Positions 45,988-54,505 are shown, numbered from the stretch's first letter. The stretch is DNA of 64,000 nucleotides from Candidatus Kapaibacterium sp. (GCA_013414795.1 CP058732.1:608501-672500); one strand, 5' to 3'. Notes: a model not told the origin generated them from the sequence alone. Translations and numbers: made by a program.

Positions 45988-48504
45988 ATGAGAATTAATC
46001 GAAGAAACTTTCTAAAAGTAGTGGGAGCAGCCGGTGTGGGAGCCTTTCTTATTGACACCCCGCTCGTAAGTGTTTTTGCCAAAAATGAATCGAATAATGT
46101 AATTTTCCAAGAGGCTGGAATATGGATACCATCTACTTGCCAAGGATGCACCACTTGGTGTCCTATTGAAATTTACGTTATTAATGGAAGAGCGGTAAAA
46201 GTAAGAGGGAATCAAAAATCAATGGTAAACCCCGGCTATGTTTGCCCTCGAGGTCATTTTATACCAAGGCAAACCTATGACCCCGACAGAATCAAAGTTC
46301 CAATGAAGCGTACCAATCCGAACAAAGGTCGCGGTGTCGACCCACAGTTCGTGCCTATTACCTGGGACGAAGCATTAGATATCATTGCAGACAAAATCCT
46401 TGAATTACGTTCAAATGGTGAAATTCACAAACTAATGTTTTTAAGAGGTCGATATACACCTTATAACACTAATATCCCCTATTCCTCGGTTCCCAAAATT
46501 CTTGGAACCCCAAACTCATTTTCACATAGTTCAATTTGTGCCGAGGCAGAAAAGTCTGGCTCATTTTTTACAGAAGGATTTTGGGGATATAGGGATTACG
46601 ACGTTCTCAATACTCGCTATTTAGTCCTTTGGGGAGTTGACCCAGTTCGTTCGAATCGCTTAGTACCAGGAATGATAAACAAATTTGGAAGAATATTGGA
46701 CCAAGCAAAAGTAGTCACCATCGACCCGATACTTACAACATCAGCGTCGAAGAGTCACGAATGGCTACCAATAATCCCTGGGCAAGATGGTGCTCTGGCA
46801 GTTGCTTTTGCACATACCATTTTGGTCGAAGGTCTGTGGAACAAAGAATTTGTAGGCGATTTTAAAGATGGTAAAAATCGTTTCGTACCAAATCAAGTAG
46901 TAAACGAAGACGACTTCGAAGAGATTCACACTTATGGATTAGTAAAATGGTGGAATATTGAATTAAAAGATAAAACACCAGAATGGGCTGAACCTATTAC
47001 GGGTCTTCCCAAAGAAAAGATTATTCAAATTGCAAAGGAAATGGGACAAGCGGCTCCAAAAGTAATCCATTGGTTAGGACCTGGGCCAGCAATGTCTCCA
47101 AGAGGTTCATACATAGCAATGGCAATACACGCTTTGAACGGGCTTTTAGGTAGTGTTGATAACGAAGGTGGAACATTACGCGAGCCATCGGTTCAAGTTG
47201 GAACCATTCCTGCCGTGGATAATTATTTGGATGAAATAGCAAAGGCTGGCCTTAATCAAAAGAAAATTGATGGACGTGGCGATATCGATTTTCCCGCTAT
47301 GGACAAAGGAAAAGTGGGTTCGGGTGTTGTAACTTCAAATATTGCAAACAACCTTCTTAAAGACAAGCCATACGAAATAAAAATGGCGATCGGTTATTGG
47401 TGTAATTTCAATTTTTCGGTTGTTGCGTCACAGCGATGGGACGAAGCAATGAAGAAATTGCCCTTCTTTGTTCATTGTGTAACAAACCCATCAGAAATGA
47501 CAATGTTTGCTGATATTGTATTGCCATCGACTTTCCATGCAACTGAACAATGGGCAATTGTTAATTCCAAGGGAAATACTTATTCAAATATTTCAATTCA
47601 ACAACCAGTTGCTAGGAAAATATTCGATGTAAAAAATTTCGAAACCGAAGTAATGTGGCTTTTGGCAGAGAAATTAAAACAAAAAGGTTTTTCAAATTTG
47701 ATGGACTACTTCGAGAATGAATTTAAAAACCCAGAAACGGGCGAAAAACCTAAAAACGCAGAGGAGTTTGCAATTTATGCAACAATGCTCTTTGCAAAAC
47801 CAGCATACGATTTAATTGGTGGTTGGGATAAGTTTCTCGCAGACGGGGTTGTCAATTTTGGTCCATACAAATTCCGCTCCAAATGGGATAAGTTTGAAAC
47901 TGTTACCAAAAAGTTTGAATTTTACAGCGAAACAATTAAAAAAGCCTGGAACGATCACGCTGCCAAACATAACAAATCAATTGATGAACTACTTGAAATC
48001 TGCAACTATACAGCGCGTGGGGAAACAGCTTTTGTTCCACATTACGAGCCTCCAATCCGCAAGGGTGATCCCAATGAGTATCCTTTCATATTCATTGATG
48101 CAAAATCAAGACTAAATCGGGAGGGACGAAGCCAAAATCTTTCTTGGTATTATGAATTTAAGATGGTTGACCCTGGAGATGAGCCTATGAAGGATGTAAT
48201 CAAAATCAACCCAATAGACGGTGAGGCTCTTGGGTTGAAAGACGGCGACAAAGTTCGATTAATAAGTGTACAAGGTGCAATTGAGTGCGAGGTTAAATTG
48301 TGGGAAGGTGTGCGTCCAGGGTTTGTTACCAAAACCTATGGTCAGGGACATTGGGCTTATGGTAGATTTGCTTCAGCAGATTTCAAAAAGGCTACTCCCC
48401 GAGGCGGTAATAACAATGAAATAATTCCAGATGAATACGATAGAATCAGTGGCTCGACCGCCCGAAATGGCGGATATGTTGGAATTAAAATTGAAAAAGT
48501 TTAA
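45988..48504 (+). CDS. arrA: Tat-exported molybdopterin oxidoreductase, probable respiratory arsenate reductase catalytic subunit ArrA
   Basis: An 838-aa DMSO-reductase-family enzyme. Start chosen at 45988 (GGAGAGG just upstream), which puts the Tat motif NRRNFLK at residues 4-10 followed by a hydrophobic segment. A [4Fe-4S] site uses C51, C54, C58 and C86. The likely molybdenum ligand is C184 (SHSSICAEAEK). Features I associate with ArrA: RGRY at 153-156, TEGFWGY, EGLWNKEFVGDF and WWNIELKDKT, the last three overlapping regions used for arrA degenerate primers. ArxA-type arsenite oxidases are reported to have GRGWG instead of RGRY. It should reduce arsenate to arsenite outside the cytoplasm. 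Polysulfide or thiosulfate reductase is the main alternative. Followed 18 bp later by the FeS subunit. Confidence 0.82.
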   Translation: MRINRRNFLKVVGAAGVGAFLIDTPLVSVFAKNESNNVIFQEAGIWIPSTCQGCTTWCPIEIYVINGRAVKVRGNQKSMVNPGYVCPRGHFIPRQTYDPDRIKVPMKRTNPNKGRGVDPQFVPITWDEALDIIADKILELRSNGEIHKLMFLRGRYTPYNTNIPYSSVPKILGTPNSFSHSSICAEAEKSGSFFTEGFWGYRDYDVLNTRYLVLWGVDPVRSNRLVPGMINKFGRILDQAKVVTIDPILTTSASKSHEWLPIIPGQDGALAVAFAHTILVEGLWNKEFVGDFKDGKNRFVPNQVVNEDDFEEIHTYGLVKWWNIELKDKTPEWAEPITGLPKEKIIQIAKEMGQAAPKVIHWLGPGPAMSPRGSYIAMAIHALNGLLGSVDNEGGTLREPSVQVGTIPAVDNYLDEIAKAGLNQKKIDGRGDIDFPAMDKGKVGSGVVTSNIANNLLKDKPYEIKMAIGYWCNFNFSVVASQRWDEAMKKLPFFVHCVTNPSEMTMFADIVLPSTFHATEQWAIVNSKGNTYSNISIQQPVARKIFDVKNFETEVMWLLAEKLKQKGFSNLMDYFENEFKNPETGEKPKNAEEFAIYATMLFAKPAYDLIGGWDKFLADGVVNFGPYKFRSKWDKFETVTKKFEFYSETIKKAWNDHAAKHNKSIDELLEICNYTARGETAFVPHYEPPIRKGDPNEYPFIFIDAKSRLNREGRSQNLSWYYEFKMVDPGDEPMKDVIKINPIDGEALGLKDGDKVRLISVQGAIECEVKLWEGVRPGFVTKTYGQGHWAYGRFASADFKKATPRGGNNNEIIPDEYDRISGSTARNGGYVGIKIEKV

Positions 48505-48522
48505 TAATTAGGAGGATTAAAG

Positions 48523-49614
48523 ATGGCAAGATATGGAATGGTTATTGATTTACATAAATGCACTGGTTGCGGTGCTTGTGCATTGGCTTGTAAGACAGAA
48601 AACAACACACAAGATTATTCTAATGGAAAGTTTTACAATTGGGCTAATTATTTAACTTTTACTACTGGAAAGTTTCCCTCTACAAAAGTGGTTACAATTC
48701 CAACCTTGTGTAATCATTGTAGCGATGCCCCTTGCGTGGAAGCTTGTCCCGTTAATCCCAAGGCAATGTATAAATCACCAGAGGGTATCACATTACATAA
48801 CAATGATAGATGTATTGGATGCCAAAGATGTATTACCGCTTGTCCTTACAGTGACAAAGATATAAACGCAGCAGGAGTTCAGTATTCTGTTATAAACTAT
48901 TTACCATCCGACGACTACACCCATAAACTTTGGCGAGATAAAACTGAACTAATTCCGGGTTGTACTGCCTCGGGCGACGAAGTAGCAAAAAAGGCTGGTA
49001 GTATACCGCCTAATATGAACGAATTTTCCGATCCCGATTACCAGCCCGTTCGTAGAAATGATATCGTAGAAAAATGTATGCTTTGTCGCCATCGACTTAT
49101 CAACAACGAACTTCCCTATTGCGTAGTTTCTTGTCCCGCACAAGCAAGAATTTTTGGAGATTTTGATGACCCAAATTCAGAGGTTTCAAAACTAATAAAA
49201 ATGTATCCAGCTAAGCAATTAAAAAATAATAAGGGGGAATTTCTTGCTCCTGGGGAAACTGGCACACGACCTAATGTTTATTATATTCGAGACTACAATG
49301 ATGCAATCACATCTGTTAAAGATGAAAAATATCCAGAAAATAATAGAACAATGGAAAAATTTATTAAAATTTATCCTAATCCGGTTGAATTCTTTACAAA
49401 TGTTAATTGTACAATTCCAAAAGATGGAATCTATTCCTTTATAATTTACAACTCAGCAGGTCAAATTGTTGAAACTGTGATGGAGAACAAATATCTGACC
49501 GTTGGCTTAATCAATTTTCAATTGGATGCAAAGAAATTGCCTTCAGGGACTTATATTTGCGTTTTAAGAAGCAAAGACTTTGTTCAAACTGAAAACCTAA
49601 TTGTTAGCCATTAG
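48523..49614 (+). CDS. arrB: Four-cluster ferredoxin subunit (ArrB-like) fused to a C-terminal T9SS sorting domain
   Basis: A 363-aa protein. Residues 1-265 form an ArrB/PsrB/DmsB-type electron-transfer subunit with four [4Fe-4S] sets: C13/16/19/23, C63/66/71/75, C97/100/103/107 and C185/188/200/204. It has no signal peptide and should travel through Tat bound to ArrA. Residues 281-363 are a clear type A T9SS sorting domain: IKIYPNPVEF, YSFIIYNSAGQIVETV, LPSGTYICVLRS and a final LIVSH, matching the other T9SS proteins here. ArrB proteins normally end near residue 235. The frame is continuous, with GGAGG before the ATG. The fusion implies transfer of the holo-complex across the outer membrane. 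Confidence 0.9.
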   Translation: MARYGMVIDLHKCTGCGACALACKTENNTQDYSNGKFYNWANYLTFTTGKFPSTKVVTIPTLCNHCSDAPCVEACPVNPKAMYKSPEGITLHNNDRCIGCQRCITACPYSDKDINAAGVQYSVINYLPSDDYTHKLWRDKTELIPGCTASGDEVAKKAGSIPPNMNEFSDPDYQPVRRNDIVEKCMLCRHRLINNELPYCVVSCPAQARIFGDFDDPNSEVSKLIKMYPAKQLKNNKGEFLAPGETGTRPNVYYIRDYNDAITSVKDEKYPENNRTMEKFIKIYPNPVEFFTNVNCTIPKDGIYSFIIYNSAGQIVETVMENKYLTVGLINFQLDAKKLPSGTYICVLRSKDFVQTENLIVSH

Positions 49615-49619
49615 TTGCT

Positions 49620-50213
49620 ATGGAAAAGATAATCGCTATTGGAAATGTTGCCAATATTTTGAGTGCGTTTTATTGCCAACCAGAAGACGGTATTTTTTTG
49701 GATTCAAACCTCCACACACTTTTGGTTGAAAATGCGAAATCCATTAGTCCTCAACTTGAAACCCTTGCGTCACAGTTAATCAATTCGATTTCAGAATATG
49801 ACAATTTAACTTTACTTCGAGAGTACACAAGAATCTTTCTTGGACCATTTGAAATAATTGCACATCCATACGCTTCCGTATATCTTGATAATTACCACCT
49901 AAACGGGGAAACAACAGAAAAGATACTTCACTTTTACAATGAATGCGGTCTTCTTTTCGATGAACAAGTTAACGATTTACCCGATAACATTGTTCCAGTC
50001 CTTCAATTTCTATACTATTTGGTAAAATCATACGTTTCCGGTAATCAAGATTTTCCAAACATCGATTGGATACAAAAGATAGGTTTATTCACCGATTTAT
50101 ATATGAAAACTTGGATCCCACTAATGTGTGAGAAGATACTTCAAGGAACTGAAAATAATTTCTACAAAAATCTTGCACTTTTTACAAAAAAGTTCCTGGA
50201 AGAAATGAATTAA
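49620..50213 (+). CDS. arrD: TorD/DmsD-family molybdoenzyme chaperone (ArrD-like)
   Basis: A 197-aa all-helical cytoplasmic protein. The block LLREYTRIFLGPFEIIAHPY followed by ASVYLD is the TorD/DmsD-family signature that contacts the Tat signal of its molybdoenzyme. It lies 5 bp after the FeS subunit, so it is the last gene of the operon, as arrD often is. Its job would be to hold ArrA until cofactor and FeS subunit are assembled. A hairpin follows at 50218. Confidence 0.88.
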   Translation: MEKIIAIGNVANILSAFYCQPEDGIFLDSNLHTLLVENAKSISPQLETLASQLINSISEYDNLTLLREYTRIFLGPFEIIAHPYASVYLDNYHLNGETTEKILHFYNECGLLFDEQVNDLPDNIVPVLQFLYYLVKSYVSGNQDFPNIDWIQKIGLFTDLYMKTWIPLMCEKILQGTENNFYKNLALFTKKFLEEMN

Positions 50214-50217
50214 TTTT

Positions 50218-50247
50218 GCTCGGGTGGCTAAATTAGACCACCCGAGC
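50218..50247 (+). terminator. Hairpin at the end of the arsenate reductase-like operon
   Basis: A perfect 10-bp stem GCTCGGGTGG / CCACCCGAGC with a 10-base loop lies 4 bp after the chaperone stop codon. Only a weak T-tract (CCTTTATT) follows, so termination may be partial or the hairpin may protect the 3' end. Confidence 0.6.
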
Positions 50248-50608
50248 CGTCCTTTATTAAATCTAAAATAAGTTTTTTCGATAATTTGGTTGGGGAATAG
50301 AAACTTTAACCGAAAAATACTTAAAATTTTAATAAAAATATCCATCTATCTTAAAAGCCTACGAAAAAATGGGAGAAATTATTAAATCGAAATCTGTTGT
50401 GGACAGTAAGAAGCGCAGCCTTGTCAAAATCTGAACTTTAATTGCCGAAGGTCAGAAATGCGTAGCGTATTCATACACTCGTAGGGTATTGGTTGAAGTT
50501 TCTATACAAGACGAAATTCATTTTCCCGTCCCCTTATTTTGTTACAATCAACTTATGGTTTATAGAACAAAAACTTGTATATTGGATACTACAATACTAC
50601 TCCTCCTT
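50248..50608. other. Intergenic stretch without recognised genes
   Basis: About 360 bp between the arsenate operon hairpin and the convergent T9SS propeller gene. A 68-codon plus-strand frame (50489-50695) runs into that gene on the other strand, lacks a ribosome-binding site and looks spurious. I see no tRNA, repeat or promoter motif here. Confidence 0.6.
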
Positions 50609-51952
50609 TCAATGACTTACCGCTATTTTTTCGTTGAACATCCTATTGCCAGCCTTTATCTGCAAATAATACATTCCCGCAGCCACGTCTGTTAAGTCGA
50701 TTGTATAAACATATTCATTTGCTTCAAGAACTTTGTCTTCTATTGTTCTAATTATTCTTCCAGTTAAATCCATCACATTTATTGTTGTCGGCAATGGCAC
50801 ATCAAGACTGAATCGCACTTGCACAACATCGTGCGTCGGGTTTGGATATATTATTGTTGCCGAAAGTGTCTCCTCTTGCACTTCGCTTAATGCCTCTTCG
50901 ATTTTCTGCTTAATCCGTTCGAAATTGTATAGCCATACAGATAAGCCAAAAGCAAAGTACCTGCCATCAGGTGAAAACGTAACTGGTCGATCTGGAAAGA
51001 AATAATAAACAAATCTCTTTGATTTTAGATCCCATATTCGAAAGCCATAAGGATTCCCGGGATAGGCAATTGTACATCCAATAAACCTATTATCGGGTGA
51101 TATAGATAGATGTTCTATCCCTTCAGCAATAAGTTGTTGAGGTGCAGGTACATATCCAACCTCTTCCCCTGTTTGCAAGTCTATTATTGTTGCAATGCGA
51201 CCATCAGCATTTCCTTGACCAGCATAAGCAAGGTATTTTCCATCGTAGGATATGGCTATCGGTGGTCGCAAATTTGTTTGTTTTATCTCATCGGTCTCCA
51301 AGTCCCATATTACCTGATACCGTAATGGGTCCAATTTAGGTCGGTATAAATACAAACAGCAAAATATTCGCTTCCCATCGGGAAAATAGTTCACTCCTTC
51401 TACAGTAGTATTCCAATCATTGGTAACTACCTTCTCCCGTAATATTTTTCCTGTCTCAACATCAAATATTGTAACTCTGTTATTACCTCCAACTGCAATG
51501 GCCTTTTCGTCCCAAGAAATATCAAACGGGTCGGCATTTTCCCTTGCTATTCTAAGCTTTATTGTATCGGCTTCGAAGTCTACAATTCTTATTTCATATT
51601 TTCCAACTTCAACTTCTGAAATATAAGCAAGGTATTTACCGCTTTGGAAAAACACTGGCGAACCTCCGGGATAACGTCTAACTTCTTTTCCGCTGTCCTC
51701 GACTGCAAGAAATTGTAAACCCCAGCCCCCATCGGCTGCTACTATTTTAGAATTAGGATGAAACACTATGTGTTCATGCAAATCACCCCATCCTCCTTTC
51801 CACACAAAATTGCTCCCATCTTCGATTATTGGTAACTCCCCACGCAAAGGAAACGCAAGTACCAAAAGGAAGAAGACAAAGAAGACATCTGCAAAGAATA
51901 CCCTGCGTCCCTCTCGTAGAGGGGAATTTAGGTTGGTTACGTGTGTTGCCAT
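50609..51952 (-). CDS. T9SS-exported WD40/YVTN-like beta-propeller protein with a repeat-derived N terminus
   Basis: A 447-aa protein. Residues 1-18 (MATHVTNLNSPLREGRRV) precede a hydrophobic export segment (VFFVFFLLVLAFPLRG). The body is a WD-like propeller (about 45-355) with repeated segments such as KYLAYISEVEVGKYEIRIVD, GKYLAYAGQGNADGRIATIID and DGRYFAFGLSVWLYNF. The last ~80 residues are a T9SS sorting domain (TIIYPNPTHDVVQVRF ... LTGRIIRTI ... AAGMYYLQIKAGN ... KIAVSH). The first codons contain a CCCTCT/AGAGGG palindrome and lack a ribosome-binding site, so they may come from a small mobile repeat. Substrate unknown. Confidence 0.8.
   Translation of the reverse strand: MATHVTNLNSPLREGRRVFFADVFFVFFLLVLAFPLRGELPIIEDGSNFVWKGGWGDLHEHIVFHPNSKIVAADGGWGLQFLAVEDSGKEVRRYPGGSPVFFQSGKYLAYISEVEVGKYEIRIVDFEADTIKLRIARENADPFDISWDEKAIAVGGNNRVTIFDVETGKILREKVVTNDWNTTVEGVNYFPDGKRIFCCLYLYRPKLDPLRYQVIWDLETDEIKQTNLRPPIAISYDGKYLAYAGQGNADGRIATIIDLQTGEEVGYVPAPQQLIAEGIEHLSISPDNRFIGCTIAYPGNPYGFRIWDLKSKRFVYYFFPDRPVTFSPDGRYFAFGLSVWLYNFERIKQKIEEALSEVQEETLSATIIYPNPTHDVVQVRFSLDVPLPTTINVMDLTGRIIRTIEDKVLEANEYVYTIDLTDVAAGMYYLQIKAGNRMFNEKIAVSH
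51909..51923. repeat. Short palindrome, possible remnant of an interspersed (REP/MITE-like) repeat
   Basis: CCCTCT CGT AGAGGG, extended on the minus strand as TTCCCCTCTACGAGAGGGAC. Its minus-strand translation, NLNSPLREG, resembles peptide stretches that arise from interspersed repeats in Bacteroidota genomes. It falls inside the first codons of the T9SS propeller gene. Only one copy is seen in this window, so this is a weak assignment. Confidence 0.35.
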
Positions 51953-52116
51953 TTTATTTCTCCAACACTTTCAAATACTAAACAAAATTAATGAATCTGT
52001 TGATATTTTAAATACTTTATTCAACTAAACTTAGATTAAAAGATTTTAGAAAATTGCAAACCCAATGCAATTTATCAACAATATTTGTTAAATTTGTTTT
52101 GTAAACAGAAAGATTT

Positions 52117-53730
52117 ATGGAACTTATAGACCAAAGAGCAAAAAAGATAATGGAAGAATGCAAGGAGCGAGCACGCGCCGCTGGCTTGCAATTCGAAAAT
52201 GAAACACTTGAATACATTGTCTCCAATCGCGATTTGCTTGAACTTTCCCCCAAGAATATGATTCCCACGCTCTACGACTATTGGGTCCACGACGTTGAAG
52301 TATTGAAGGAATATGGAAAGTACAAACTCTACCCAACAAATCCTTATGAAACCGTTATTAACTCTCGTCCAGCCATTTCTTTTTACAATAGCGACAATCC
52401 CGACTGGCTCAATATTATGATTTTCTACCACGTGCTTGCTCACATCGATTTCTTCCAAAACAACATCCACTTTAAACACACCTGGGACGAAGATTTTGTT
52501 GGGATGGCACTTGCCGACAAGCGATTGATTGCCTCGCTTCGAAACCAATACGGTCGCTGGGTAGATTATGTGATTGAATTTGCCCGCTCCCTGGACAACA
52601 TAGTCGGCTTCTACGACACATTGTTCCACATTGACTATCCATTCGACAAAGAAGAGCCATCGGCAATCGAGTACTACTTCAACAACTTCCTCCAGGAAGA
52701 ATTGAAATTACCCCAACATCAACTTTTTGCCGAGTTGGGCAAATACAACCAAATGATTGAGGAGAAAGGCGAAAAAATTGCAACAACGACTTTCCTTTCG
52801 GAAATTACTCTCCGTTACCCAGAATTCGATGCCAAATACAAAAAATTTATTTCACAAATGAAACAACCGTCGGCAGACTTGCTCGAATTCATTCGCGACA
52901 ATTCTCCTTTTTTGAAAAAGGAAAAAAACGAATGGATGAAAACGATACTTACAATAATACGCAATACCGCCTTGTACTTTGCGCCACAAGTGCGAACGAA
53001 AATAATAAACGAAGGCTGGGCAAGTTACTGGCATGACGAACTTTTTCGCCGTGACGACAGAATTCACTCACACGAAACTGACTATGCTCGTGTTAATGCA
53101 TATGTTACTTCAATTTCTCGTCTTGGACTTAACCCGTATGCAATTGGACTGCGATTAATTCAATATGTAGAGGAACTTGCAGAAAAGGGAAAACTTAACT
53201 ATGAATTTCAAAAGATAGAGAGCATCGAAGAACGCGAAAACTATGATAAAAAAACTGGCGAAGGCAAAAAAGCAATTTTCAACTTGCGGAAATACTTTTC
53301 CGACTTCACTTTGCTGAATATATTTATCACACAAGAATTTGTCGACAAACACGACTTGTTCGTCGTTGGAATCAAACCAGATTTTGAACGGCAAACAGTT
53401 CAATATTATGTCAAAAGCAGAAAAGCAGAAGATTACAAAAAGATGATACTCGATGCTCTGTACCATCCGCCGTACATAACCGTCGACCTTGATAAAACAA
53501 GCGAAAAACTTCTCTATTTAGTACATAATTTCGAAGGGAAACAATTAATCAAAGAGTTTGTTCCCGATGTTTTGGTTGGAATTGAGTTTCTTTGGGGCGG
53601 CGAAGTCAATCTTGAAACAACGGAAATAATTGCTGACAGACCAGCCACACCACAAGAAAAGCCAAAATATCGTTACCAAAAAGTGCTCTGGGTTTGCAAG
53701 GATAGAAAAGTTACCCGAAGAAACCCTTAA
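52117..53730 (+). CDS. SpoVR family protein
   Basis: A 537-aa cytoplasmic protein of the SpoVR/YcgB family. Diagnostic segments are YHVLAHIDFFQNN, the TKIINEGWASYWHDEL block, RVNAYVTSISRLGLNPYAIGLRL and the C-terminal YQKVLWVC. In many Gram-negative bacteria spoVR is in an operon with prkA (yeaG) and a DUF444 gene (yeaH); here neither neighbour is present. The family's biochemical role is unclear; links to sporulation cortex and to stress or nutrient responses are known. A TAAATTTG box at 52089-52096 lies just upstream. Confidence 0.92.
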   Translation: MELIDQRAKKIMEECKERARAAGLQFENETLEYIVSNRDLLELSPKNMIPTLYDYWVHDVEVLKEYGKYKLYPTNPYETVINSRPAISFYNSDNPDWLNIMIFYHVLAHIDFFQNNIHFKHTWDEDFVGMALADKRLIASLRNQYGRWVDYVIEFARSLDNIVGFYDTLFHIDYPFDKEEPSAIEYYFNNFLQEELKLPQHQLFAELGKYNQMIEEKGEKIATTTFLSEITLRYPEFDAKYKKFISQMKQPSADLLEFIRDNSPFLKKEKNEWMKTILTIIRNTALYFAPQVRTKIINEGWASYWHDELFRRDDRIHSHETDYARVNAYVTSISRLGLNPYAIGLRLIQYVEELAEKGKLNYEFQKIESIEERENYDKKTGEGKKAIFNLRKYFSDFTLLNIFITQEFVDKHDLFVVGIKPDFERQTVQYYVKSRKAEDYKKMILDALYHPPYITVDLDKTSEKLLYLVHNFEGKQLIKEFVPDVLVGIEFLWGGEVNLETTEIIADRPATPQEKPKYRYQKVLWVCKDRKVTRRNP

Positions 53731-53765
53731 CAAATTTTTGTTTTGACACCTGGAACAAAATACAA

Positions 53766-54476
53766 ATGAAAATCTGGAAAATGTCCATCTTTACGATTAT
53801 TATAACAATTTCAATCATCTTTGGTTATCTTAATTTATGTAATCAAGAAAAATACGATTGGAGGAAAATGGCTAAAAATGAAATAACATTGCCAGAACCC
53901 AGACGAAAAAGCAATGTTTCGCTCGAAGAAGCAATCGCCAAAAGACGCTCGATTCGTGATTTCAAAGACGAGGCAATCGGTATTGAAGAAGTTTCCCAAC
54001 TGCTTTGGTCTGCACAAGGAATTACAGACAACGTAAATAAATTCAGAACCGCGCCCTCTGCAGGAGCACTTTACCCCCTTGAAGTGTACATTGTCATCCG
54101 AAGAGTTAAAGATTTAGACCCGGGAGTTTACAAGTATTTGCCCCACCAACATAAACTGGTTTTCATTAAGGAAGGCGATATTTCGACCAAACTTGTTCGC
54201 GAGGCTTTGTGGCAAGATTGGATTGCAAAAAGTTCGATTATAATTGTAATCTCTGCAATATTCGAGCGGACAACAGTAAAATATGGCAAAAGGGGAATTC
54301 AGTACGTTTATATGGAAGCCGGACATTCAGCACAAAATGTATGTCTGCAAGCCGTGACGCTTGGGTTTGGAACTACAACAGTGGGAGCTTTCAATGACGA
54401 AGGAATCAAACAATTGCTTAATATGAAAGAAGAGGAAATTCCGATATACATTCTTCCAATTGGAATACCTAAATAA
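53766..54476 (+). CDS. Membrane-anchored SagB/ThcOx-type nitroreductase-fold oxidoreductase
   Basis: A 236-aa protein with an N-terminal hydrophobic segment (about 5-24), then a flavin-binding nitroreductase domain: EAIAKRRSIRDF, the FMN-contact APSAGALYPLEVYIV of SagB-type proteins, and MEAGHSAQNVCLQAVTLGFGTTTVGAF. SagB members oxidise azolines in peptide natural products, but many stand-alone copies like this one lack cyclase and precursor genes, so the role is open. The signal/anchor implies a periplasmic location, unusual for the family. 35 bp after spoVR. Confidence 0.85.
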   Translation: MKIWKMSIFTIIITISIIFGYLNLCNQEKYDWRKMAKNEITLPEPRRKSNVSLEEAIAKRRSIRDFKDEAIGIEEVSQLLWSAQGITDNVNKFRTAPSAGALYPLEVYIVIRRVKDLDPGVYKYLPHQHKLVFIKEGDISTKLVREALWQDWIAKSSIIIVISAIFERTTVKYGKRGIQYVYMEAGHSAQNVCLQAVTLGFGTTTVGAFNDEGIKQLLNMKEEEIPIYILPIGIPK

Positions 54477-54478
54477 CT

Positions 54479-54505
54479 AATTTGTGAACAAATTTGAAAT
54501 TTTTT
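54479..54505. terminator. Weak hairpin between convergent genes
   Basis: AATTTG / CAAATT with a TGAA loop, followed by TGAAA and a T-run, lying between the stop codons of the SagB-type gene and the small membrane-protein gene. The stem is AT-rich, so the call is tentative. Confidence 0.35.

Noticed and set aside
45912-46215. Two minus-strand frames over the Tat signal region of arrA
   Set aside because: They are antisense shadows of the molybdoenzyme, without ribosome-binding sites or recognisable content.
45988-48504. Assignment as ArxA-type arsenite oxidase
   Set aside because: The position reported as GRGWG in ArxA reads RGRY here, as in ArrA. Phylogeny would still be decisive.
49330-49614. 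T9SS tail on the FeS subunit as a separate downstream gene
   Set aside because: There is no stop, no ribosome-binding site and no start codon in a suitable position between the ferredoxin and the tail; the frame is continuous.
50489-50695. 68-aa plus-strand ORF after the arsenate operon
   Set aside because: It runs into the convergent T9SS propeller gene, lacks a ribosome-binding site and shows no recognisable features.
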